From Serratia nematodiphila DZ0503SBS1 (GTDB lineage: Bacteria; Pseudomonadota; Gammaproteobacteria; Enterobacterales; Enterobacteriaceae), in NCBI RefSeq assembly GCF_000738675.1, contig NZ_JPUX01000001.1:1612001-1676000 (forward strand): 64,000 bases of DNA, given 5' to 3'. The notes beneath the pieces were generated by a model that was not told where the DNA came from, ran no database searches, and saw only the letters and a list, made by a program, of their open reading frames with translations. The position numbers were made by a program, and so were the translations under genes. Below, one piece after another: positions 35,096 to 45,257 of the stretch. The stretch's first letter is position 1, and each line of letters begins with the position of its first letter.

Positions 35096-36196
35096 ATGTT
35101 GAGAATCATCCAGTCACCAGGCAAATACATTCAGGGCGCCAATGCGCTGGCCGCCGTCGGCGAATACGTCAAATCCCTCGCCGACCATTATTTCGTGATC
35201 GCTGACGACTTTGTGATGCAGCTGGCGGGCGACACCCTGATGGGCAGCCTGCAGCAGCACGGCGTGAAACATCATGCGGCCCGCTTCAACGGCGAGTGCT
35301 GCCGTAAAGAGATAGACCGCCTTGGCCGCGAGCTGCAGACCCACGGCTGCTGCGGGGTGATCGGCGTCGGCGGCGGCAAGACGCTCGACACCGCCAAGGC
35401 CGTCGCCCACTACCAACGGCTGCCGGTGGTGCTCATTCCCACCATCGCCTCCACCGATGCGCCGACCAGCGCGCTGTCGGTTATCTACACCGAACAGGGC
35501 GAATTTGCTGAATACCTGATCTACCCGCGCAACCCGGACATGGTAGTGATGGACAGCGCCATCATCGCCAAAGCGCCGGTGCGCCTGCTGGTAGCCGGCA
35601 TGGGCGACGCGCTCTCCACCTATTTCGAAGCGCAGGCCTGCTTCGACGCGCAGGCCACCAGCATGGCCGGCGGCAAATCGACGCTGGCGGCGCTCAGTCT
35701 GGCGCGGCTGTGCTACGACACGCTGCTGGCCGAAGGGGTAAAAGCCAAACTGGCGGTCGAGGCTGGCGTGGTGACGGAAGCGGTGGAACGCATCATTGAG
35801 GCCAATACGTATCTGAGCGGCATCGGCTTCGAGAGCAGCGGGCTGGCGGCGGCGCATGCCATTCACAACGGTTTCACCGTGCTGGAGGAGTGTCACCACC
35901 TGTATCACGGCGAGAAAGTGGCGTTCGGCACCCTGACGCAACTGGTGTTGCAGAACAGCACGATGGTGCAGATTGAAACCGTGCTGGCGTTTTGTCATGA
36001 CATCGGCCTGCCGATCACGCTGGCGCAGATGGGCGTCACCGGCGATGCGACGGCGAAGATGATGGCGGTGGCCGAGGCCAGCTGCGCCGCGGGTGAAACC
36101 ATTCACAACATGCCGTTCAAGGTCACCCCTGCGGGCGTGCAGGCGGCGATCCTGACGGCGGATAGGCTGGGCGCTGCCTGGTTGCAGCGTCATTGA
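35096..36196 (+). CDS. gldA: Glycerol dehydrogenase
   Basis: The 366-residue NAD-linked, iron/zinc-type alcohol dehydrogenase oxidises glycerol to dihydroxyacetone. Family features are the dinucleotide loop [13 protein letters not shown] (about 90-102), [16 protein letters not shown] and the metal histidines in AAHAIHNGF and YHGEKVAFG. It leads gldA-dhaK-dhaL-dhaM, so its product feeds the downstream kinase. Two palindromes lie upstream. Confidence 0.95.
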   Translation: MLRIIQSPGKYIQGANALAAVGEYVKSLADHYFVIADDFVMQLAGDTLMGSLQQHGVKHHAARFNGECCRKEIDRLGRELQTHGCCGVIGVGGGKTLDTAKAVAHYQRLPVVLIPTIASTDAPTSALSVIYTEQGEFAEYLIYPRNPDMVVMDSAIIAKAPVRLLVAGMGDALSTYFEAQACFDAQATSMAGGKSTLAALSLARLCYDTLLAEGVKAKLAVEAGVVTEAVERIIEANTYLSGIGFESSGLAAAHAIHNGFTVLEECHHLYHGEKVAFGTLTQLVLQNSTMVQIETVLAFCHDIGLPITLAQMGVTGDATAKMMAVAEASCAAGETIHNMPFKVTPAGVQAAILTADRLGAAWLQRH

Positions 36197-36246
36197 TACC
36201 GTTGGGGCGCGGTGCGCCGCGCCCCTGGCTTACAGAGGAAACCATC

Positions 36247-37317
36247 GTGAAAAAACTGATTAATCAGGTCGAGTCGGTGTTGGAAGAGCAGTTGCAGGGG
36301 CTGGCGGAGGCTCATCCCGAGCTGCTGGTGCACGCGGATCCGGTGTTCGTGACCCGCGCCGACGCGCCGGTGGCGGGCAAAGTGGCGATCCTGTCCGGCG
36401 GCGGCAGCGGCCATGAGCCGATGCACTGCGGCTTCGTCGGTGAAGGGATGCTCGACGGCGCCTGTCCGGGCGAGATTTTCACCTCGCCGACGCCGGATAA
36501 AATGTACGAGTGCGGTCAGGCGATCGACGGCGGCGCCGGGGTGCTGCTGCTGATCAAGAACTACACCGGCGACGTGCTCAACTTCGAAACCGCCACCGAG
36601 CTGCTGCACGACAGCGGCGTCGCGGTGGCGACGGTGCTGGTGGATGACGACGTGGCGGTCAAAGACAGCCTGTTTACCGCCGGGCGGCGCGGGGTGGCCA
36701 ACACCGTGCTGATGGAGAAACTGTTGGGCGCCGCCGCGGCGCGCGGCGACGATCTGGACAGCGTGGTGACGCTGGGGCATCGCATCAATAACCACGGGCA
36801 TTCAATCGGCATTGCGTTGGGCGCCTGTACCGTGCCGGCCGCCGGCAAGCCGTCGTTCACCCTGGCGGAGAACGAAATGGAGTTCGGCGTCGGCATTCAC
36901 GGCGAGCCAGGCATTGCGCGCCGCCCGTTCACCACGCTCAACGCGGCGGTGGACGACATGTTCCATACGTTGATCGACCATGGCCACTATCAGCGCGCGA
37001 TCCGCGTCTGGGATCGTCAGCAGGGCGAGTGGCGCGACGAGATGCAGACCAAGCAGCCGCTGACGCGCGGCGATCGGGTGATCGCGCTGGTCAACAATCT
37101 GGGCGCCACGCCATTGTCTGAGTTGTATGGCGTGTACCATCGGCTGGCGGAGCGCTGCGCCGAGGCGGGCATCATCATTGAACGCAACCTGGTGGGGTCT
37201 TATTGCACCTCGCTGGATATGCAGGGGGTATCCATCACGTTGTTGAACGTGGACGACGAGCTGTTGTCCTTGTGGGATGCGCCGGTGAAAACGCCTGCGC
37301 TGCGTTGGGGTTGCTGA
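36247..37317 (+). CDS. dhaK: Dihydroxyacetone kinase, substrate-binding subunit DhaK
   Basis: The 356-residue subunit holds dihydroxyacetone covalently on the histidine of GVGIHGEPG (about 215-223). SGGGSGHEPMHCG (about 50-62) and TPAAGKPSFTL-like loops match E. coli. Start is GTG at 36247 with AGAGGA ahead; VKKLINQVE aligns with MKKLINDVQ. It works with ADP-bearing DhaL, which is recharged by DhaM. Confidence 0.96.
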   Translation: MKKLINQVESVLEEQLQGLAEAHPELLVHADPVFVTRADAPVAGKVAILSGGGSGHEPMHCGFVGEGMLDGACPGEIFTSPTPDKMYECGQAIDGGAGVLLLIKNYTGDVLNFETATELLHDSGVAVATVLVDDDVAVKDSLFTAGRRGVANTVLMEKLLGAAAARGDDLDSVVTLGHRINNHGHSIGIALGACTVPAAGKPSFTLAENEMEFGVGIHGEPGIARRPFTTLNAAVDDMFHTLIDHGHYQRAIRVWDRQQGEWRDEMQTKQPLTRGDRVIALVNNLGATPLSELYGVYHRLAERCAEAGIIIERNLVGSYCTSLDMQGVSITLLNVDDELLSLWDAPVKTPALRWGC

Positions 37318-37326
37318 GGAGGAATC

Positions 37327-37959
37327 ATGGCGTTGACCAAACAACAGGTTGTCGATTGGCTGATGCGTTGCGGCGAGGTGTTCAGCCGGGAGCGCGATTT
37401 TCTGACCCAGTTGGACACCGAGATCGGTGATGCCGACCACGGTTTGAACATGAATCGCGGTTTCAACAAGGTGGTGGAAAAGCTGCCGTCGGTGGCGGAC
37501 AAGGATATCGGCTTTATCCTGAAAAACACCGGCATGACGCTGCTGTCGAGCGTGGGGGGCGCCAGCGGTCCGCTGTTCGGCACCTTCTTCATCCGCGCGG
37601 CGCAGGCGGCGAACGCCAAGCAGAGCCTGGATCTGCCGGAGCTGCATCAGATGATGCAAGAGGGGGTGGAAGGCGTGGTGATGCGCGGTAAGGCGGAGCC
37701 GGGCGACAAGACCATGTGCGACGTCTGGTGGCCGGTGGTGGAAAGCCTCGGCCAGTCCGCGCAGCAGAACCTGAGCGTGGCGGAGGCGCTGCAGCGCGCC
37801 GCCGACAGCGCCGAGCGGGCGGTGGAGAGCACCATCACCATGCAGGCGCGCAAGGGGCGGGCCAGTTACCTGGGCGAGCGCAGCATCGGCCACCAGGATC
37901 CCGGCGCCACTTCGGTGATGCTGATGATGAAAACGCTGGCCGAAGTCGCCGGCAGTTAG
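37327..37959 (+). CDS. dhaL: Dihydroxyacetone kinase, ADP-binding subunit DhaL
   Basis: The 210-residue subunit binds ADP as cofactor through the Mg-binding aspartates of DTEIGDADHGLNMNRG (about 31-46). SVGGASGPLFGTFF and HQDPGATSVMLMM are further family segments. It starts nine bases after dhaK with GAGGAGGA ahead. Confidence 0.96.
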   Translation: MALTKQQVVDWLMRCGEVFSRERDFLTQLDTEIGDADHGLNMNRGFNKVVEKLPSVADKDIGFILKNTGMTLLSSVGGASGPLFGTFFIRAAQAANAKQSLDLPELHQMMQEGVEGVVMRGKAEPGDKTMCDVWWPVVESLGQSAQQNLSVAEALQRAADSAERAVESTITMQARKGRASYLGERSIGHQDPGATSVMLMMKTLAEVAGS

Positions 37960-37970
37960 CAGGAGGCGAG

Positions 37971-39401
37971 ATGATTAATATCGTGGTGGTGTCGCACAGT
38001 GCGTTGCTGGCGCGCGGCGTTGAGCAACTGGCGCGGCAGATGATGCGCGGCGACGGCTGCAAGTTGGCGCTGGCGGCGGGCGTGGATGACGAGGAGCACC
38101 CGATCGGTACCGATGCGGTCAAAGTGATGGAGGCGATCGAAGCGGTCGCCGACGGCGATGGCATTCTGGTGCTGATGGATCTGGGCAGCGCGCTGCTCAG
38201 TGCCGAAACCGCGCTCGATCTGCTGGATCCGGATCTGGCCGCCAAAGTGCGGCTGTGTGCGGCGCCGCTGGTTGAAGGCACGCTGGCGGCGGTGGTTGCC
38301 GCCAACTCCGGCGCCTCACTGGAGCAGGTGGTAGCGGAGGCGCAGGGGGCGCTGCAGGCCAAACAAGCACAGCTGGGCGAGGCTTCACCTACGGCGAAAA
38401 GCGTGGCCTTGCCGCTGGCGCAGGGCAAAAGCGCAACCTGGACGGTGCAGAACCCGCACGGGTTGCATGCGCGCCCGGCGGCGCGGCTGGTCGAGACGCT
38501 GGCGCCGTTCAAGGCCGAGCTGGTGCTGGAAAAGCAGGGGCAGTGCGTCGATCCGCGCAGCCTCAATCAGCTGGCGCTGCTGCAGGTGCGTCACGGCGAC
38601 ACCATCCGTTTGATCGCCGACGGCGCGCAGGCGGACGAGGCGCTGGCGGCGTTCAAAACGCTGGCGGAGCAGCATTTTGGCGAGACGGTCTCCGAGCGGC
38701 AGCAGCCTTCGCTGCACGGTATTCCGGTGGCGGAAAGCGTCACCAGCGGGCCGGTGTTCCAGGCCTACAGCTTCTGGCCACCCACGTCCGATCGGCGCAT
38801 CGGCGCGGACGAGGTATTGGGCGAACAGCAACGCCTGCGGGAGGCGCTGCAGCACACGCTGAGCGATCTGAACCGGCTGGCGGAACGCACCGGCACGCTG
38901 ATCGGCAAGCCGCAGGCGGCGATCTTCGGCGCCCACAGCATGCTGCTGGACGATCCGGATCTGCAGCAGGCGGCCTACACCCGCATCGCGCAACAGCTGT
39001 GCAGCGCCGAGCAGGCCTGGCGGCAGGTGCTGGAGGCGATCGCCGAAGAGTACCGCGAGCTGGATGACGACTACATGCGGGCGCGCGAACTGGACGTGCG
39101 CGACATGCTGCGCCGCACGCTGTGCCATCTAGAGGGGCAGGCGCTGCCGGCCATCGCGCTGGCAGAACCGTCGATACTGGTGATGGATGAGCTGATGCCC
39201 TCAGAGGTGGTGATGCTCGACCGCCGGTTGGTGCTCGGCATCTGCCTGAGCGGCGGCAATGCCCTGTCGCACAGCGCCATTCTGGCGAAGGCGATGGGCA
39301 TTCCGATGGTGGTCGGCATGCAGGATTGCCTGAGTAAAACCCGCAGCGGGCAGAAGGCGATGCTGGACGCCGCGCGCGGGGTATTGCAGCTCAGCCACTA
39401 A
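37971..39401 (+). CDS. dhaM: PTS-type phosphoryl donor DhaM (EIIA-HPr-EI)
   Basis: The 476-residue three-domain protein passes phosphate from the PTS to DhaL-ADP. An EIIA-mannose-like domain (1 to about 130) has the active H9 in IVVVSHSALL. An HPr domain (about 155-240) has H166 in NPHGLHARPA. A truncated enzyme I domain (about 250-476) has H434 in GGNALSHSAILAKAMGIP. The start has AGGAGG ahead; the frame is open earlier without similarity. Its 3' end overlaps dhaR by three bases, tail to tail. Confidence 0.95.
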   Translation: MINIVVVSHSALLARGVEQLARQMMRGDGCKLALAAGVDDEEHPIGTDAVKVMEAIEAVADGDGILVLMDLGSALLSAETALDLLDPDLAAKVRLCAAPLVEGTLAAVVAANSGASLEQVVAEAQGALQAKQAQLGEASPTAKSVALPLAQGKSATWTVQNPHGLHARPAARLVETLAPFKAELVLEKQGQCVDPRSLNQLALLQVRHGDTIRLIADGAQADEALAAFKTLAEQHFGETVSERQQPSLHGIPVAESVTSGPVFQAYSFWPPTSDRRIGADEVLGEQQRLREALQHTLSDLNRLAERTGTLIGKPQAAIFGAHSMLLDDPDLQQAAYTRIAQQLCSAEQAWRQVLEAIAEEYRELDDDYMRARELDVRDMLRRTLCHLEGQALPAIALAEPSILVMDELMPSEVVMLDRRLVLGICLSGGNALSHSAILAKAMGIPMVVGMQDCLSKTRSGQKAMLDAARGVLQLSH

Positions 39402-41347
39402 GCGCGCAGTTTGAACTGGCGGATGTCGATCCCGTGCTGTTTGATCTTCCGCCACAGCGTGGTGCGGCCGATGCCCAGCAGCTGCGCCATCTCCGTCAGC
39501 TGGCCGCGGCTGACGGTCGCCGCGCGCAGGATCGCCTGGCGTTCCATGTCCGTCAGCGTCAACAGCGGTGCGCCGGGCTGCGGATCGCTTTCCAGCAGCG
39601 ACGGCTGGCCGAGCAGGTGCGCCGGCAGATCCGCCAGCTGGATGTGGTGGCCGTGGCAGATCATCGCCGCGCGCTCCACCACTCCTTTCAGCTCCAAATC
39701 GTTGCCCGGCCACAGGTAGAGCGCCAGCTGGGCCATCACTTCGTCATCCACCCGAAAGCGACACTGGAAATGCTGCTCCAGCGTGCGCAAATGGTGTTTG
39801 ACCAGCAGCGGAATATCGCTCAGCCGCTGGCGCAGCGGCGGGAGCTGGATCTCGAACGCCTGCAGGCTGTAAAACAGCTGGCGGCGGAAGCGGTTTTGCT
39901 GCACCAACAGCGGCAGATCGGCGGCGCTGCCGGCGATCACCCGCACATCGACCGGGATCACCCGGCTGGAATTGAGGCGGATCACCACGCCGGTTTTCAG
40001 CACCTGCAGCAACGCCGACTGCATCTCCGCCGGCAGGTATTCGATCTGTTCGAGGTACAGCGTACCGCCGTTGGCCAATTCGAATTTGCTGAGCTGGCCC
40101 GCCTCTTCTTCGCTGGCGTCGCTGCCCAGCAGCTCACGCAGCCCCTGCGCCTGCGGCAGCAGTTGACAGTTGAGGGCGATATACGGCCCGGCGGCGCGTT
40201 CACCGGCGTTGTGGATGGCCTGGCTGAGTAACTCTTTGCCGACGCCTTCCTCCCCGCGCAGCAGGATCGGATGCTGGCCTTTGGCCGCCTGCTGGCCATA
40301 ACGGATCAGCCGCCGCATCTCCAACGAGGCGGAGGGCATTTGCTCGAAGCTGTGGCTGACGCGCCCCAACTGGCTGCTGACATACTGGCGCAGCCGCTCG
40401 AGCGGGTGCAGCAGGGCGATGAAACTGCAGCGATCGCCGTCGAAAATCGGCTTTAGCGTCAGCAAGGCGGCGATAAACTGCCGCTGGCTTTCGAAGGTGA
40501 CTTCGACGTGTTGCAGCGGCTGCCGATCGGCGATGGCGCGCTTGAGCAGAGCGGGCAGCGTCAGCAACTGCGCCAGCGGTTTGCCCTGGCTCTGCTGCTC
40601 GTCCAGCTTTAGCAGGCCGGCGGCGCGCTGGTTGATGTATTGCAGGTAGCCGCGATGATCCCAGGCCATCACGCCGTCGTCCACGCCGTCCAGCAGGCCG
40701 TAAAGCTGGTTCAGATGGCGGTTGGATTCCGCCAGCAGGCCGTCGGCGTTCAGTGAATTGCCTATTTCGCGGGCGATGGCCAGCGTCAGCGACAGATCGC
40801 CGGCGGCGCAGTCGGCCAGCAGGCAGCCCAGCGCGATCGAGCCGCGCTGGCGGCCGCTGTTGTCGTAGACCGGCGTTGCGCAGAAAGACCAACCGTGCAG
40901 CGCCCGGCGCACGTGCTCTTCACCGCTGACTCGTACCGGGTGGCCTTCCGCCGCCGCCAGCGCCGGGGCATTGGTGCCGATCTGCCCCTCGGCCCAGTAG
41001 GCGCCGGGGGCGAATCCCAGTTGCTGCAGATGCTCCCAGGTTTGGGCGTCGCCGCAGCGCCACAGCATGCAGCCGCTCTCGTCGAGGATCATCAACAGAC
41101 AGCGACGCGGCTCCATGTATTCGCAGGCGTCTTCCAGCGCCGCCTGGCCGAGCGTCAGCAGATCGTTCTTGCGGCGGCAAATCGATTCGAAGGTGGTGCC
41201 CTGCGCGCGGTGCGGCGCTTGCCAGACATCGGGCTGCATCAGGCTGCGGCAGCGCAGCCAGGAGGCGTAAACCGCCTGTGCCGGGCGCAGCGGCGGCGGC
41301 AATTCGCCGTCGTTAATCAGACGCTGCCAGCGTGAATCGTTGTCCAT
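39398..41347 (-). CDS. dhaR: Transcription regulator DhaR
   Basis: The 649-residue activator of the dha operon has a GAF-like sensor (about 50-190), a PAS domain (about 205-320), an AAA+ domain with Walker A GEEGVGKE (365-372) and a Fis-type HTH (about 600-645, TEMAQLLGIGRTTLWRKIK). The GAFTGA loop needed to contact sigma-54 is replaced by GSDASEEEAG (about 408-417), in keeping with action at a sigma-70 promoter. In E. coli DhaK and DhaL act on DhaR in opposite ways. It is convergent with dhaM. Confidence 0.94.
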   Translation of the reverse strand: MDNDSRWQRLINDGELPPPLRPAQAVYASWLRCRSLMQPDVWQAPHRAQGTTFESICRRKNDLLTLGQAALEDACEYMEPRRCLLMILDESGCMLWRCGDAQTWEHLQQLGFAPGAYWAEGQIGTNAPALAAAEGHPVRVSGEEHVRRALHGWSFCATPVYDNSGRQRGSIALGCLLADCAAGDLSLTLAIAREIGNSLNADGLLAESNRHLNQLYGLLDGVDDGVMAWDHRGYLQYINQRAAGLLKLDEQQSQGKPLAQLLTLPALLKRAIADRQPLQHVEVTFESQRQFIAALLTLKPIFDGDRCSFIALLHPLERLRQYVSSQLGRVSHSFEQMPSASLEMRRLIRYGQQAAKGQHPILLRGEEGVGKELLSQAIHNAGERAAGPYIALNCQLLPQAQGLRELLGSDASEEEAGQLSKFELANGGTLYLEQIEYLPAEMQSALLQVLKTGVVIRLNSSRVIPVDVRVIAGSAADLPLLVQQNRFRRQLFYSLQAFEIQLPPLRQRLSDIPLLVKHHLRTLEQHFQCRFRVDDEVMAQLALYLWPGNDLELKGVVERAAMICHGHHIQLADLPAHLLGQPSLLESDPQPGAPLLTLTDMERQAILRAATVSRGQLTEMAQLLGIGRTTLWRKIKQHGIDIRQFKLRA

Positions 41348-41441
41348 CGAACCTCATCCAGACTGCGAAAACGAGAGTGACGATGATACCACCTGACGCG
41401 GCGGCGGCTGTGAGGCGGCGGGCAGAAGTGGTGAAATCGAG

Positions 41442-41480
41442 GCAAAAAAAACGGGGCGCGGCGCAGGCCGAACCCCGTGT
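41442..41480 (-). terminator. Terminator after tolC
   Basis: On the minus strand ACGGGG and CCCCGT enclose a GC-rich loop and are followed by eight T residues. Confidence 0.82.
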
Positions 41481-41497
41481 TTATCCGCGTGCGCGCA

Positions 41498-42997
41498 TCA
41501 GTTGCGGAATGGGTTGCCGCTGTTGCGAGCCGGTTGGCTGGTGGTAACGGCCGGCGCGGATGCGCGAGTGGCCGCCGGTACCGGCGCCGCGGTCTGTTGC
41601 ATCGGCGCATTGTCCTGATAGCCGTCTGCATAGGCGTCCTGCGCGCGATTCTGCGGCGCGACGGCGTCAGGCGCGGTCGATACCGGTTTGCCCAACGCGC
41701 CGTTCAACAGCAGCAGATCGTTCTGGTTCAGCGTGCCGAGCGCCGACTTGATGTTCAGTTGGTTGATCAGATAGGTATAACGCGCGTCGGACAGCTGACG
41801 TTTGGCGTTATACAGCGTGGTGGTGGCGTCCAGCACGTCGACGATGGTGCGGGTACCGACCTGATAACCGGCTTCCATCGCGTCCAGGGAGCTTTGCGCG
41901 GAGATCACCGCCTGTTTGTAGGCGTTGATGCTGCTGATCGAAGCGTTAACGTTGTTGAACGACGAACGAACGGTCTGCACCACGCTGCGGTGTGAGCTTT
42001 CCAACTGCTCGCTGGCGCCGACGAAGCCGTACTGCGCTTGTTTGACCTGCGAATTGGTCGCGCCGCCGCTGTACAGCGGCAGGTTGAAGCTCAGACCCAC
42101 TTTGTTCTGACCGATATCGGCGTCAGGGGCGATATTGCGCGAGCCATTGTTCTTAGTATTTGAAATCGCTGTGGACGCGCTGAAATCGATGGTCGGCATA
42201 TAGCCGGTCTGTGCGGCGCGGATTTGCTCGCGCGCCAGATCCTGGCTCAGACGGGCGGACAACAGGCTCAGGTTGCGCGCTTCCGCTTCTTTCAGCAGGT
42301 TGTTCACCGCCTCCGGGCGCTGGGTGCTGAAGCGATCGGTGTTCAGCGAGGCCAGTTCCGGATAGAAGGCCCCGGTGACCTGACGCAGCGTTTCCAGCGC
42401 GTTGTCCAGATCGTTGCGGGCGGAGACTTCCGCCGCCAACACGGTGTCGTAGTTCGAGCGGGCGTTCTGCACGTCGGTGATCGCCACCAGGCCCACGTTG
42501 AAGCGCTGGGTGGTTTGATCCAGCGTGCGGTATACCGCGTCTTTCTGCGCCTGGGTATAGGACAGCGTATCGATCGCTTTCAGCACGTTGAAGTAAGCGG
42601 TCGCCGTGTTGAGAATAAGCTGCTGTTCCGCTGTCTGGAAGGTAACGTCGGAGATGCCGGCGGTCTTTTCCTGCAGCGTCAGCTGGCGCCATTTCGACAT
42701 GTCGAAGATGGTTTGCGTCAGCGCCAACGAACCGCTGGTTGCGTTGCTGTTCTGATCGCGTTGGTCACGATAGCCGTTGGTATGGGTATAACCTGCGGTT
42801 AAACCGAGCTGCGGCAGCAACGGGCTGCGCGCTTCATTGATCTTTTCGAATGCGGCGTCGCGGTCAGCTGCACTTTTGCGCAGATCCGGGTTACTTTCCC
42901 TGGCCTGTTTGTAGACCTGCAGCAGGTTCTCTGCCTGGCTCATTGCACTGAAGCCGCCCAGGCTCAGTCCGATAAGAAGGGGGAGCAGTTTCTTCAT
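41498..42997 (-). CDS. tolC: Outer-membrane efflux channel TolC
   Basis: The 499-residue trimeric duct exports drugs and proteins with AcrAB-type pumps and type I secretion systems. A signal peptide (about 1-22, ending SQA) precedes ENLLQVYKQARESNPDLR. Two structural repeats follow, with periplasmic helices (YFNVLKAIDTLSYTQAQKD, MEAGYQVGTRTIVDVLDA). The variable tail is rich in A, P, Q and N. Start 42997 is favoured because AAGGA is six bases ahead; an ATG at 43003 is too close to it. Confidence 0.97.
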   Translation of the reverse strand: MKKLLPLLIGLSLGGFSAMSQAENLLQVYKQARESNPDLRKSAADRDAAFEKINEARSPLLPQLGLTAGYTHTNGYRDQRDQNSNATSGSLALTQTIFDMSKWRQLTLQEKTAGISDVTFQTAEQQLILNTATAYFNVLKAIDTLSYTQAQKDAVYRTLDQTTQRFNVGLVAITDVQNARSNYDTVLAAEVSARNDLDNALETLRQVTGAFYPELASLNTDRFSTQRPEAVNNLLKEAEARNLSLLSARLSQDLAREQIRAAQTGYMPTIDFSASTAISNTKNNGSRNIAPDADIGQNKVGLSFNLPLYSGGATNSQVKQAQYGFVGASEQLESSHRSVVQTVRSSFNNVNASISSINAYKQAVISAQSSLDAMEAGYQVGTRTIVDVLDATTTLYNAKRQLSDARYTYLINQLNIKSALGTLNQNDLLLLNGALGKPVSTAPDAVAPQNRAQDAYADGYQDNAPMQQTAAPVPAATRASAPAVTTSQPARNSGNPFRN

Positions 42998-43088
42998 TTG
43001 CATTCCTTGTTGTGCAGCAATATTGCTATGTTAGCGCTGACGATAGACGAAATAGTTGCCGATTCTAGCAGAGTCTGAGGTACGCATC

Positions 43089-43107
43089 AGGTGGCTGAAT
43101 GTGCCAT
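43089..43107 (-). promoter_or_regulatory. Candidate marbox upstream of tolC
   Basis: Read leftward, ATGGCACATTCAGCCACCT fits the MarA/SoxS/Rob pattern (A-Y-N-GCAC, then R-Y-Y-A-A-A) with two mismatches in the A-run. It lies 92 bases before the tolC start, and E. coli tolC is a known regulon member. The remainder of the 347-base gap to nudF shows no gene. Confidence 0.42.
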
Positions 43108-43344
43108 CTCACGTAACTTTTACCTTTCAGACCGCCCATTTACCTTGGCGTACTGCCCGGGCCGACTGCAGCTGATATTATGGCTGACAATCCGGATTGT
43201 TTCCCGCTATTACCTGCGAGCGCACAAACGTGCCGCATCCGGCGGCGAAAAACAGACTAACATAAAGCCGCGGCGGAGAGTCCCGCTGTTTCTGTCATCA
43301 AAACCGTTTATTTTATCGGCATACTCAAGCAGGAGAATTCGCGC

Positions 43345-43977
43345 ATGAACCGTTCGCAGCCGTCGCCCGTTACTTTCGATAAAAAAGATGTAGAAATTAT
43401 TGCACGCGAGACGCTGTACCGTGGTTTTTTTTCACTCAATTTATACCGGTTTCGCCATCGGTTGTTCAATGGCGAAATGAGCCCTGAAATCACGCGTGAA
43501 ATTTTCGAACGCGGCCATGCGGCGGTGCTGCTGCCCTACGATCCGGTGCGCGACGAGGTTGTGCTGATTGAACAACTGCGCATCGCCGCGGTCGATACCA
43601 GTAATTCGCCCTGGCTGCTGGAAATGGTGGCGGGTATGATCGAAACCGGTGAAAGCGTCGAGGACGTGTGCCGCCGCGAAGCGCAGGAGGAGGCCGGCGT
43701 GGTGGTCGGGCGCTGCAAACCGGTGCTGAGCTATCTGGCCAGCCCCGGCGGCACCAGCGAACGTTTGTCGATCATGGTCGGCGAAGTGGACGCCGGCACC
43801 GCCGAGGGCATCCACGGCCTGGCGGAAGAACATGAAGATATCCGCGTTCATGTGGTCAGCCGCGAACAGGCTTACCGCTGGGTTGAGGAAGGCGCGATCG
43901 ATAACGCCGCATCAGTGATTGCATTGCAATGGCTGGCGTTGCACCATGAATCGTTGAGAAAAGAGTGGGCCAACTAA
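43345..43977 (+). CDS. nudF: ADP-ribose pyrophosphatase NudF
   Basis: The 210-residue Nudix hydrolase has a complete Nudix box at 97-119 (G-x5-E-x7-REAQEEAGV). The preceding [21 protein letters not shown] is diagnostic of this subgroup. It cleaves ADP-ribose and related sugars. It is first of nudF-yqiB-cpdA-yqiA, with a one-base stop/start overlap to yqiB (TAATG). Confidence 0.96.
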   Translation: MNRSQPSPVTFDKKDVEIIARETLYRGFFSLNLYRFRHRLFNGEMSPEITREIFERGHAAVLLPYDPVRDEVVLIEQLRIAAVDTSNSPWLLEMVAGMIETGESVEDVCRREAQEEAGVVVGRCKPVLSYLASPGGTSERLSIMVGEVDAGTAEGIHGLAEEHEDIRVHVVSREQAYRWVEEGAIDNAASVIALQWLALHHESLRKEWAN

Positions 43978-44402
43978 TGAAACAGCGCTATACCCCTGAT
44001 TTCCCCGAAATGATGAGATTGTGCGAAACCAACTTCGCGCAATTGCGCCGCTTGCTGCCGCGCAACGACGAAGCGGGCGAAACGGTGACTTATCAGGTGA
44101 ACGGCGCCGGCTATCGTTTGACCATCGTTGAGTCCACGCGTTACACGTCGCTGGTGGAGATCGAGCAGATCTTTCCGGCGGTCAGCTACTGGAGCCTGCC
44201 CGCGATGACGGTGCGGTTGTACCATGACGCCATGGTTGCGGAAGTGTGTTCCAGTCAGCAGATCTACCGCTTTAAAGCGCGTTATGATTATCCTAATAAA
44301 AAGTTGCATCAACGCGACGAAAAGCATCAAATTAACCAGTTTCTTGCTGATTGGCTGCGCTACTGTTTGGCGCATGGAGCGATGGCGGTTCCGGTTTGTT
44401 AG
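43977..44402 (+). CDS. yqiB: DUF1249 protein YqiB
   Basis: The 141-residue product is nearly identical to E. coli YqiB ([60 protein letters not shown]). Function is not established. The start at 43977 overlaps the nudF stop, so translation is coupled. Confidence 0.94.
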   Translation: MKQRYTPDFPEMMRLCETNFAQLRRLLPRNDEAGETVTYQVNGAGYRLTIVESTRYTSLVEIEQIFPAVSYWSLPAMTVRLYHDAMVAEVCSSQQIYRFKARYDYPNKKLHQRDEKHQINQFLADWLRYCLAHGAMAVPVC

Positions 44403-44429
44403 ACAGACTGAAATAACAAAGGACACCAT

Positions 44430-45257
44430 TTGGAAAGCCTGTTTAAACTGCCCGTGGCGAGTGGGGCCGCGGTCAGGATTCTACAAATAACAGATACCCA
44501 CCTTTTTGCCGGCGAACACGAGACGTTGCTCGGCATCAATACCTATCGCAGCTATCACGCGGTGCTGGACGCCATCCAGGCGCAGCGCCGCGACGTCGAT
44601 TTGATCGTCGCCACGGGAGATTTGGCGCAGGATCATTCGCAAGAGGCGTACCGCCACTTCGCCGCCGGCATCGCGCAACTGCCGGCTCCCTGCGTGTGGC
44701 TGCCGGGCAACCACGATTTTCAACCGGCGATGGTCGACGCATTGGCCGCCGCGGGCATCGCGCCTTCCAAACAGGTGCTGCTGGGCGATAACTGGCAAGT
44801 GCTGATGCTGGACAGCCAGGTGTTCGGCGTGCCGCACGGCGAATTGAGCGAATACCAGCTGGAGTGGATGGAGCGCTGCCTGCAGGCTCACCCCGAGCGC
44901 TATACGCTGTTGCTGCTGCACCATCATCCGCTGCCTTCCGGCTGTACCTGGCTCGATCAGCACAGCCTGCGCAACCCGCATATGCTGGGCGCGATCCTGC
45001 TGCGTTATCCGAAAGTGAATACCGTGGTGTGCGGGCACATTCACCAGGATCTGGATCTGGAATGGCAGGGGCGGCGTCTGTTGGCGACGCCGTCTACCTG
45101 CGTGCAATTCAAGCCGCACTGCACGAACTTCACCATCGATGACGTTTCCCCCGGCTGGCGCTACCTCGATCTGCTGCCGGACGGCCGCGTCGAGACGCAG
45201 GTGTTCCGACTGGAAAACGACGATTTCCGCCCCGATATGGACTCGGATGGATACTGA
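44430..45257 (+). CDS. cpdA: 3',5'-cyclic-AMP phosphodiesterase CpdA
   Basis: The 275-residue metallophosphoesterase lowers cAMP. Metal motifs are [25 protein letters not shown] and CGHIHQD in family order. The start is TTG at 44430, since AAAGGA precedes it and (M)[11 protein letters not shown] aligns with E. coli. The stop overlaps the yqiA start by one base (TGATG). Confidence 0.96.
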   Translation: MESLFKLPVASGAAVRILQITDTHLFAGEHETLLGINTYRSYHAVLDAIQAQRRDVDLIVATGDLAQDHSQEAYRHFAAGIAQLPAPCVWLPGNHDFQPAMVDALAAAGIAPSKQVLLGDNWQVLMLDSQVFGVPHGELSEYQLEWMERCLQAHPERYTLLLLHHHPLPSGCTWLDQHSLRNPHMLGAILLRYPKVNTVVCGHIHQDLDLEWQGRRLLATPSTCVQFKPHCTNFTIDDVSPGWRYLDLLPDGRVETQVFRLENDDFRPDMDSDGY

